Source: Adiantum capillus-veneris (Eukaryota; Streptophyta; Polypodiopsida; Polypodiales; Pteridaceae). Taken from it: a stretch of DNA of 64,000 nt. Under the pieces are notes generated by a model. The model was given only the letters and a program-made list of their open reading frames with translations, was not told the DNA's origin and made no database searches. This document shows, one piece after another, positions 55,568 through 64,000 of the stretch. Position numbers and translations under genes: made by a program. The stretch covers positions 180,786,240-180,850,239 of the forward strand of contig CM043944.1 in the NCBI GenBank assembly GCA_014529385.2, read 5' to 3'. Position 1 is the stretch's first letter. Every line of letters starts with the position of its first letter.

Positions 55568-56905
55568 ATGTTTGCTATTGATGAGGACAGATTGGATGGG
55601 GAAACTTACCCTATGTGGGCTTACATGATGCAACATGTTCTTGTGTCAAAGGGCGTCTGGAGTATTGTGTAGGGTATTGATGTAAGTCTTGGTTTTAAAG
55701 ATGTAGGCGATGTTGAGGATGTTGCAGGTCTTACTGGAAGGATTGCTACTGTTAGAGTTGTTTTGCCTATGATAGAACAAGCTTGTTGGGATATAAAGGA
55801 TACGTAGGCTCATGCATTGATTGTGTTGTCTGTGAAGCGCACCATTACTCCTCACATTCATTCAATGAAATCTGCAAAACAGTCTTGCGATATTCTAGCA
55901 GGTCTTTATGCAAGCCGCAATTGCCAATGATGGCTAAAATTGCTTTGCTCCGTAAAGAGCTAGAATCAAAGATTGTGCATGAGGAAGATGATATGGACAC
56001 TTTCCTTGCTGGTGTGAAGGATATCGATGAGCAACTTATTTCTACAGGTGAAGTCATTTCAAACAGTTCCCTTGTGCATACTATTCTTGATGCCTTACCA
56101 GATCCTTACCAAGCGTTTGCTAGTACTTGGAGACTTATGACCCAAGAAAATCCTAAAGTTGTCAAGTTTGATGCATTATGCACATTGTTGTTGCAAGAGT
56201 CACTTTCCAAAAAAGAGAGGACTAGGCAGTGTGCGATTGAACAGGCTTTTATTGCTTCTCAAAGAAAGGGTGGTAACAGCAATGCAGCCACTTCTTAGGG
56301 TTTTTCTGCGAGTGGAAAAACTTATGTTCCTAATGCTTCTACTGGCAGCAACTCGTATGGAAACTGTGGTGATAAGGGAAAAAAGAAGATGCGTTGCTAT
56401 TAAAGATAATGATCATTTGATCAATCACTGTCCTAAGTTGAGGCCAAAGAGGCTAAGAAGAAAGAGGGTGGTTCTACTACAAATGCTGGTTCCACTACAA
56501 ATGCAGCTATCATTGAGTCTTCTGTGAAAGGAGACTGTATCTTGATGCAAGTGTAGAGTGCCCTTACAATCCTGATGTCCATGATGCATGCATGTCAATT
56601 GCTGCAGATTCACATGTGTGGTATTTTGACAGTGGTGCAACAAAGCACATTACCTCACATCATGAATTGTTCACCTCTCTTGAGTCTGTCTCTCACGGAA
56701 ATTCAATCACTTGTGTCAACAATTCCTCTTATCTGATTCAAGGGGTTGGAGAGATTGTGCTATTTGCTACAAATGGAAATTCTTTCACACTTGTTGATGC
56801 ATTTTATGTACCTGGGATCAAGAAGAATCTTTTGTCTATATCTGCACTTGCTAGACTTGGACTTGTAGTTCAATTTGTGGATGACAGATATGCAATTTTC
56901 CTGTC
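55568..56905 (+). pseudogene. Copia gag and protease (5' half of the split element)
   Basis: Gag begins MFAIDEDRLDGETYPMWAYM, typical of copia gag (W..W/M repeats), and continues through stops (for example IV*GID) with KELESKIVHEEDDMDTFLAG and AYQ-like YQAFASTWRLMTQENPK. The zinc knuckle is degenerate (RCY... HLINHCPKL). The protease reads HVWYFDSGATKHITSHHELF with an intact DSGA, then VPGIKKNLLSISALARLGLV and QFVDDRYAIF, where homology stops at about 56905. The next expected residues are those at which the minus-strand half begins near 51535. Confidence 0.88.
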
Positions 56906-57011
56906 TCTTGCCCGCATTGTCACCCCTTCAGTGGGCAGTTTGAGTGCTTCTGCCACTATTTCTTTTGTGATTACCACCTTGACCTTGTTCCCTTGGGTGT
57001 CTGATATCTAG

Positions 57012-59545
57012 ATGGTTTCGTATTCTTTGATCATGGACAGAAGCTCGTAAGATTTTGAAAGTCCACTCCACAAGGCTCTTGTTCATAGAAATGTCTGAGT
57101 CCCAACATGCGGTTAGCCACTTTGGTTTCACGCTTTGCAGCTACATCATAGACTTATTTGGACAGGAGTTTCAACTCCACCTGATGCCTTTCTTCACTCT
57201 TGAATCTGTTAGTCAAGATCGTAGTGTGGTGTTCTTCTAGCTGTTCTTTGGAAAGATAGGATGCTTTTGCCGCTTTGACTCACTCAGGGTCCAATTGATA
57301 CACAAGCAGTTCTTGTAGTTTTTCTTTTTAGTTTAGCTTCTTCTTGGCCTTCTTCGCGGCTTGCATTGCTCCTGTTCAGTGAATAGAATCAAAGTTAGCA
57401 GATTTGTCGGATTTTTCTCTAGAATGTCCTTTTAGACTGAAATGCTGATAGTCTGGTCCAAATTGCTTCAAATCAATTTTTGAACAAGCAAAGATGCATA
57501 AAATCATGCAAGGAACAAAACTGTATGGTCAAAACAAAAATTTGCAACCAAAGTAAATAATCGCGATTATTTACAGCTGAGGGAAATTTTCAACTTTTTG
57601 CAAACTTGGCTTTATAGGCTTGAAGTATATGTCAAATACATGTTGTGAGTGAAATATGGGCTCATTTGGATGCACAGGTTGAAAATGGTACCAGATTTTG
57701 GCTTTAGGTCTCTGAAAAAGTAGATATAAAGGATATTTGAGATTTTGAACGCCAAATTGATTCAAAATTGGCTAGTGGGCTTATCACAATATGTACTTTG
57801 GATGTATGATGGCCAAATATCAAAATTCCCCAATTTTGATCAAAAAGTAAATAATTGCGATTATTAACTTTTCTTCCAAAATTGACATTTTTTTGGTACA
57901 TATTGGTTCTAGGCATGGTATAGACCTTGGGTATGAGATATGAGGTGATTTGGATCAAGAAAAGTTGTCCATAACCCAAAATTTGGCTTGCAAAGACTTC
58001 TTTGCGTTTTTTGACAATTTTACAATCAATGGGTGGTCATTTTGGCTCATACTTGATTTTGTAATGTAATAGGTGTGTGCACATGATAGGTGAAGTGATT
58101 TGACAATTTCCAAGCAAAAATGATGCAAAAGTAAAGAATTGTGATTATTAAGTGATAAAAACATTATAAATCTCACAAATTTTGACCTAGACATGTTTCA
58201 TACACCTAATACAAGTCCTAAATTGAATTTGGTCATGTACGCATCACTTTGTGCTATGTCAACTCTGAAATCACCGCTTTTTGTGACTACACTTCCTGTC
58301 GGGTTGGTCGGTCAACTTTGAGGCTTTGGACTTGTCCGCAACATACTCGTGAAGCAACATGTTCAATTCTGGCTCATTTGGATTCAGTTTGGCCTTATAT
58401 GTCGAATTTGATGCTTTGTAGCCTTCGAGCCATTTTCTGATTTTTGAGGGCTTTGCTTGATGGATTTCACCAAACCAATCATATACATTGTATATGGACC
58501 GCATTACCAAGCCATCTATGGAGTTAGGTCGGAATTCTGGCATTTGTCAAAAACCTAACTTTTCTACTGGGGACCCCCTTGACCCTAGTCAACTGGTCAT
58601 CTACTAGTATAGAAAGGTTGTATTATGTTAGGGTATGCTATGGTTCAATTCCCATCCGATTTGGTCAAGCTGGCAGGTTGCTATGGTCAGTTTTAGGTCG
58701 TAGGTCTTCGTGCACTGCTCGATTTCTAGGGTTTTTTCTAGGATCATTATCGAGTAAAGAACTTACTCCTCATGTCTCATGTGAGACAGCACTGAAAAAG
58801 GTCAATTGTGGGCTCCGAAAATGTCGCGAGAAAGAGGTCGAACTCTCTCTCTACAAAGGGTCCAAGTGGAAATGAAGTGGTTTTAACCTACAATGGATAT
58901 CTATACCTGGACTTCCCGAACCAAATTTCCCCACATTTCCTCGTAGTCCTACTGTGCCGTGAAATCTATGTTAGACTCAAAAATATCCCTGATCGGATTC
59001 TTGTAGCTCATTCTGCAAGAATTTTGCAAAAGTAGTCATGACTGTCTAATTTAGGCTTCCCGCTTCCGTCTTCTGGTTTCGTTGAATTTTTTTTTTCTTG
59101 TCTATCTTGTCCTTCTGATCACCATCGTATCTTCAATTTTTTCATCTGAGCTTCTCTTCTATTTATTATTAATTTTGATCTGTTTATTTGAAAAAATCAA
59201 AGAAAATAGCAAAATTCTCTAAAAAAGTAAAGCAAAAATCTAATTAAGAAAATCACTTGAAAAACATAAACTTATTTATTTTATTGGATTTCTCCATTTT
59301 TAAGCCTCCTTATTAACAAAAATGATGAGAAATACCCCAAAAAGACTATTTTTGATGATTTTCTAATAGTATATACACTATTTACACTCGTCGAGAAGAT
59401 ATTATCGGTGAATTTTCCCTTGATGATGAATTATAGGGGCATTATTAGGTAATTTTGTAAAAAATCACACGTTAACATGGAACTTTTTCCTGCCTTTTCA
59501 AACATTGACCATAATTACTTAGTACTAAAGGCCCTTCCACCCTTC
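57012..59545. repeat. Non-coding stretch with palindromic tandem repeat (cluster 2)
   Basis: AAATAATCGCGATTATTTAC (about 57553), TAAATAATTGCGATTATTAA (about 57848) and AAAGAATTGTGATTATTAAG (about 58133) are spaced 295 and 285 bp apart and embedded in diverged repeat text (TTTGGATCAAGAAAA, GATTTTGAC, CAAAATT). The unit matches cluster 1 at 24.5-25.1 kb. The remainder (58250-59545) is AT-rich with no gene seen. It lies on the 3' side of the gypsy remnant that follows. Confidence 0.65.
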
Positions 59546-60436
59546 CTAGATGGCGTACTCCGGGACGACTGCGTGCATGGGTTGAACAATGTATCTATGC
59601 ATAGCTGTGATTGACTCTACCATGATATGAAGATCAATGCAATGCAAACCAATATGCTGTGCAAGAGCTGGATCTTGAGTAATTAAATCAAGGGTTTTCG
59701 ATGTCGAGGCTTGCTGATGATGTCTTCCAAAGAGCAAATCTTGTAGCTTTTGTGCTCTCTGTTTGATTGTACCTTCGGGGTGCTTTAGCACGCTGATTGC
59801 TTGAGCTGTTAGTAGCACGTTAGACTGTTGTCGAGATTTTTCTCATCATTGGTAGCTCGGTCGGCTTGGTGCTGCATGGCGTGTTGGAGTATGTTGAGAC
59901 TTAACTTGCCACTGTTTGATTGGTTTCGTGGTTTGTGGAGAAGATAAGTGATCCTTTTTCTTTCAATCTTGTTTCATGTTAGGCTCCTTGCTCGGAGATA
60001 CTCGATTCTGTGTTCGAATCCATGGAACCTTCTTTCGTTTCTTCGGTGAAGTTTTAGGCACCCATACTTGAATTGGTTTATCCTTAAGCTACAGTGCTTT
60101 TGGTACCCAAATCTTCCTGACTCCTTGTATGATACCTATAGCATTTGATTGAGGAGGGGATGGATAAGATTGGCTTTGTGGATTGGTCTGCTGATTGCTT
60201 CCTTTCCATTCCTCCTTGCTTGGTGCAATTGGAACAATGAGTTGCCCTCCTTTAGGCGATAGCTTTAGCTGATTTGTATCCCAATCTCGTGTTGCTTTGT
60301 ATATACGCATCCACAAAATTCCAAGAATCATCGTCTCATTCATGTGTTCATCTGGCAAGCTTGCGGACATGAACATCCATGTACTACCATGTTCAAGTTG
60401 ACTACTCCCAATGTTGGAGTTGGATTCTTGTTGCAT
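59546..60436 (-). pseudogene. C-terminal extension of a gypsy polyprotein
   Basis: One frame runs from about 60436 to 59546 with stops at 60089, near 59960 and a double stop near 59845. It contains NETMILGILWMRIYKATRDW (the ILG...W part of a retropepsin), Pro/Gln-rich text, VWVPKTSPKKRKKVPW (a basic patch) and AISVLKHPEGTIKQRAQKL. Nothing like it is part of canonical gypsy pol. It could be an element-specific tail or part of a fused domain. Confidence 0.5.
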
Positions 60437-61170
60437 CCTTTGATTGTGACTATTCCTGCGGTCAATGCTTGACTTGTTCCCTTCTTGTATGTGGAATAAC
60501 TGACTGCATTCACTCTAGCTCCTGTGTCTACCAAAGCATTGGTGCTATGATTATTGAGTTGTACTTTGATGCGCAGATCCATTCCATCTAACCAGTCGTC
60601 ATCTGTTGAAACTGCATCTTTAGGTATTTCCCATTGTCGATCATCAAGCTCCAAAGTGATGATGGGAACCGATATCTGTTGATTCTTAAGAGCATCTTTA
60701 CGCTTGAGTACCCGAAGTCTAGCTTCCTCTTGGGCTTCATCAATAACCTGTTGTTGTTTGATCTTCCTTTGTTTGGCTGCATGCATTTTCTCTAGCAATT
60801 CATTGGTTAGTGGCAAATTGTATTGCCTTAAACAGCATCCACTAATCCAATTAGCCATTGGTTCACCATCTAGGGTGGACAATTTTACTCCTCCACTTGG
60901 AGATACATCTTCAATGATAAATGGTCCGTTTTCCTTTTTCTTAAACTTGGGAATGTGCTGCTTAAGGGAATAGACTAAAACTAAGTCCCCTTTCTTGAAA
61001 ATTTTTGTGATTAAGTGGGAATCTAAAAATTGTTTTTGTTTCCTCTTTTGTGCATAGATATGAGCTATAGCAGCTAGCCTTTGCTTGTCTAGCTTTTCCA
61101 AATCTTCAAGTCTTCCTGGTAATTCATTTATAGTCCACTCAAGATTCTGTGCTACCCTTAATGTTGGCAA
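60340..61170 (-). CDS. Integrase C-terminus fused to a retropepsin-like domain
   Basis: This open 276-residue frame starts in the integrase tail (RLAAIAHIYAQKRKQKQF, KKGDLVLVYSLKQ, KENGPFIIEDVSPSGGVKLS, the GPF module). A coiled, basic segment follows (AAKQRKIKQQQVIDEAQEEA). The C-terminal third reads LRIKVQLNNHSTNALVDTGA then RVNAVSYSTYKKG: the DTGA active-site motif and flanking strands of an aspartic protease. ILG text lies in the next frame after an indel near 60365. A protease downstream of integrase is not the usual gypsy order (gag-PR-RT-RH-INT). Confidence 0.75.
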   Translation of the reverse strand: MPTLRVAQNLEWTINELPGRLEDLEKLDKQRLAAIAHIYAQKRKQKQFLDSHLITKIFKKGDLVLVYSLKQHIPKFKKKENGPFIIEDVSPSGGVKLSTLDGEPMANWISGCCLRQYNLPLTNELLEKMHAAKQRKIKQQQVIDEAQEEARLRVLKRKDALKNQQISVPIITLELDDRQWEIPKDAVSTDDDWLDGMDLRIKVQLNNHSTNALVDTGARVNAVSYSTYKKGTSQALTAGIVTIKGCNKNPTPTLGVVNLNMVVHGCSCPQACQMNT

Positions 61171-61178
61171 TAGAAACT

Positions 61179-61718
61179 CTATTGGAAGTATGGCATCAAG
61201 ATTATAAACAAGTTAAAGGGTGTAGCATTTAGAGCTGTTTTGAATGAAACTCGATAAGCCCATAGAGCAGCATGGAGATTCATTTTCCAGTCCATCCTTC
61301 CTGAACTAATCACTTTGGTCAGTACCGAGCTAAGAATTTTATTCGTATGCTCAGCTTGTCCGTTTGCTTGTGGGTGATAGGGAGCTGATTTGTTATGGAT
61401 GACCATAAACTCATTAAGCAAATACTCTATTACCTCATTGAGGAAATGAGTTCCCCGATCACTGACAATCTCTATTGGCAGTCCATATCTCGTGAATACA
61501 TACTCATATAAGAATGCAACAGTGGTTCTGGCATCATTGTTTTGAGTTGCTTTAGCGTCGGCCCACTTGGTCAAATAGTCTGTAGCTACAATGATATATT
61601 GAGCTTGGGTTCTATAAGAAGGTGACTGTATCAGTCCTACAACAACTATACCCCATTTTGCAAAGGCTCTAGCCCCCATCATTGGTCTTGAGGGCATGCT
61701 GTCTACTCGTGTTGGCAT
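61179..61718 (-). CDS. Gypsy integrase core
   Basis: It contains GARAFAKWGIVVVGLI, where the expected first catalytic Asp (WGxDxxGP) is replaced, IVATDYLTKWADAKATQNND, IVSDRGTHFLNEVI (second Asp) and APYHPQANGQAEHTNKIL (Glu). A TAA-type stop precedes the C-terminal frame at 61179. Its upstream zinc module and the RNase H expected before it are absent. Confidence 0.85.
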   Translation of the reverse strand: MPTRVDSMPSRPMMGARAFAKWGIVVVGLIQSPSYRTQAQYIIVATDYLTKWADAKATQNNDARTTVAFLYEYVFTRYGLPIEIVSDRGTHFLNEVIEYLLNEFMVIHNKSAPYHPQANGQAEHTNKILSSVLTKVISSGRMDWKMNLHAALWAYRVSFKTALNATPFNLFIILMPYFQ

Positions 61719-63265
61719 TCTTGCCCCTTGACTGTTGTTGGTATAGACAAATCAGCAATGATATGAATCTTCTCAATATCGGTAGCTATGCCATTTTTAG
61801 GCACTATATGTCCAAGAATTTTTCCTTGTCTACCCATGAGTGTGCATTTTTTAGGATTTAAGCATTTCCTATAAAGTCTACATCTCTCAAATACCTTTTG
61901 GAGGTGTTCAAAATGATCAGCTCGGATTGACGAATGGACAAATGGATGAATTACCAAAGATACTCTTTGAAATCATGGCTCATAAACCTCTGAAACGTGA
62001 CTGGAGCATTAGTTAGCCCAAATGGCATAATGATAGGCAAATATACCCCATTCTATTGCAAAAGCAGTTTTATGTTGATCTTTTGGGTCAACCAAAAGTT
62101 GATTCTATCCCAAAAAGCCATCTAAGAAGCTGTAAGCTTATTTTCCTGCCACTCATTCTAAAACATGCTCACTTATTGGAAGAGGAAAGTTGTCTCTATG
62201 GTAGCTGCATTTAGCTTTTAGAGATTAACACACACTCGTAATTTCCCATTCTTCTTCGGTACTACAATAATTGGGGGCAATCTGTGTGTTCAATCTCGTA
62301 AATGAATTCAGCTTCCTTTAGGTTTTTAATCTCTTCTTTGATCTTCTTGGAAAATGTTTCAGTATAAGTGTATGGTCTCTGTCTACTTGGTTTTGCATCA
62401 CTTCTCATGGGTATAGTATGTTGATAATTTGTTTGATCAACACCCTTAAGATCCTTGTAAGACCAAGCGAAGATATCCCACTATTCCTTTACCAATCTTA
62501 GCAAAAACTTTTCTTCTTCCTCTGTTAGGTCATTTGCAATGTAAGTAGGTCTACGCTCTTCTCTTGGTCCAACCAAGTCTACCCTTTTAGCATTTTCAGG
62601 GCCTTCGTAAGACTCACCTTGTTTCCGTAGTTCCCTAACAGGTTGTTCAATTATGATTTTTTGATCTTGGAGAGTATACTTTGTGTAATGGGATGGAACA
62701 TGCATTACATCCTTACCATCCTCTTCCGTGGTTTCCATTTCGGTTGTGTATATCTCCTTTAGATCTTTTTTCAACTCTTGATATTTCTTTTTCCACTCGA
62801 CTCTGGTCATGAGTGGTTTCTTATTCTGTGATTTTTCTTGAGTACCTTTCCTTGTTTTTCGCGATGTCTGAGAAATTTTTGAGCTTTTGTTTGAAGTATA
62901 TCTGCCAGTTATTTTTTCCTGACACAATCATTAGCATCTATGTGCATCAGGAATTGTGTTTTACTGGAGATTGATGGCATAGGTCGTGTTTTCACAATAT
63001 TGGTGTCTCTCTTTCGTCTATAACAATTTCGTCTTTGTGATTTCTGGTTTGGAAAGTCAAAAAACTTTTCCCCCCCTCCCTTTAAGAGTAACTGAGCTCT
63101 CGTATGCTCTTTTTCTGACCTTGAATCTTCTGAGTAGTTGAGTGTTCATCTAACTCATCAATTGCATCGTAATAGAGGTCAAAAAATACTTGTTGAGCTT
63201 TCATCAAGTCCTTGGGTTCCTCATCTTCGTTTTCAATGTTGAGAACTGTATCATTTGAATGGGAA
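61703..63265 (-). pseudogene. Gypsy RT remnant and leader
   Basis: Coding-like text begins near 63260 (EDEEPKDLMKAQQVFFDLYY). It continues with KKYQELKKDLKEIYTTEMET and PTYIANDLTEEEEKFLLRLV, the leader that precedes RT in plant gypsy elements; then DIFAWSYKDLKGVDQTNYQH and RSDAKPSRQRPYTYTETFSK. RT text includes MPFGLTNAPVTFQRFM, after which EYLW jumps to SIRADHFEHLQKVFERC, so the catalytic YxDD segment is lost. NPKKCTLMGRQGKILGH ends in IPTTVKG and passes straight into integrase: RNase H and the integrase zinc module are deleted. No protease is seen upstream of RT. Confidence 0.75.
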
Positions 63266-63877
63266 TTATATCGTAGCCATAATCATTGCAAAATTGAGTA
63301 GGCATAGACGTATTCACACATACATCCATTGTCGATAGAATTCGAATCCACGTGAATGCCCGAGGGGATTCACTCTATATATAAAACGGGACGCCACCTG
63401 CGAGCGGACAACTTTGATAAAACCCCTATATACAACTCATATTAGGAAATATGACCCCCCTTTCTATGCTTATACGACAATGAATAAAGAAAACTATCAT
63501 ACCCCTGTCTTACATATAAAATTTAGATTTCACAAGATCTAACTAAGTAAAACTAGTCAAAGAGTATGTAGCATAGTGACTAACAATGTACTAAGGAACC
63601 ACTTGTGTTGATAACTATATGTACCCTCAATGTGTCTTAGATTGACTTTCAAACTATGTGCCCGATCAACCTGCACTCTACCTACTGGTCCCCCAATTCT
63701 GACCCATCCAAAGCTGGTGTAAATCAACCCTTGACTCGCTCCATATCAACCCTTATCTATGACCGTCTTGATGCAAAATTTGATGTGTGATCTGATAAAA
63801 AACTTCTCCAAAATTCATCTAAGTTCTAGTGTACACCTGCGACCAATCGTTACAAGTAATCAACCCGGGTTAGTCCT

Positions 63878-63909
<32 letters not shown>

Positions 63910-64000
63910 CCATAAATATGATACCCCCCTTCCTTATTTTCAACCTTGGGAGATAAACTATTCGGGGCCCGCCCCTAACTTATGCGCGTATGTAACTTGT
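63266..64000. other. Non-coding end of the window with a poly(C) run
   Basis: No gene seen. A poly(C) run of 29 bases lies at 63878-63906, with a few more C after a T. The element at 59546-63265 may extend into this region as leader or LTR, but no LTR boundary was found. Confidence 0.65.

Overview
The window is nuclear DNA of a land plant with a very repeat-rich genome. A fern or another seed-free plant is my best guess. Spliceosomal introns, plant-type Ty1/copia and Ty3/gypsy elements, a LINE, a Mutator-like transposase with a SWIM zinc finger and very long (GA)n, (CT)n and (CA)n tracts all point there. The guess rests on general family knowledge; no rRNA, organelle gene or unique host gene pins the species. 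No bacterial operon, CRISPR array, rRNA or tRNA gene was recognised.

Bases 1-13.8 kb hold two convergent pairs of decayed, intron-bearing genes. Pair A is an unidentified plus-strand gene with a CxxC domain that looks transposon-derived (8-2526), facing an unidentified minus-strand gene (4387-2621). Pair B is a plus-strand gene (9144-12123) facing another unidentified minus-strand gene (13766-12324). The plus-strand gene of pair B is the most unusual object in the window. It encodes, in order, a histone H3-like fold, a charged linker, an Ulp1/C48-type cysteine protease, an acidic repeat region and an FCP1/NIF-type HAD phosphatase domain. A truncated LINE (4698-8058) and microsatellites lie between the pairs.

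Bases 13.8-28.7 kb are dominated by a full-length, young Ty3/gypsy element (15359-24070, 1.14-kb LTRs) with two RNase H domains. It is inserted into an exon of an unidentified minus-strand gene. Beyond it lie a diverged tandem repeat built around a palindrome, ends of other LTR elements and a lysine-rich ORF.

Bases 29.0-33.0 kb hold a roughly 14-exon minus-strand gene that begins with MARTPSK, carries a ParB-like motif (DGNxxLKxW) and ends in a permuted (beta-class) amino-methyltransferase with VPPW and FFGCGG motifs. Its upstream side has a 390-bp tandem duplication and a 95-bp foldback hairpin between TG and CA tracts. A Mutator-like transposase gene follows at 35.3-38.4 kb.

Bases 40-57 kb are a copia graveyard. 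A full-length copia element (40240-45768, TSD CCATG) is nested in the reverse transcriptase of an older copia copy. Another copia element appears to have been cut in two by an inversion: its 3' half runs leftwards (51535-48244), its 5' half runs rightwards (55002-56905), and both outer LTR ends are flanked by ATACG. Bases 57-64 kb hold more of the palindromic repeat and a degenerate gypsy element (about 63265-59546) with a retropepsin-like domain downstream of its integrase.

Almost every coding region is broken by stops or frameshifts, so the window reads as heterochromatic, transposon-derived sequence. The genes of interest are probably cargo or relics of mobile elements rather than active host genes.
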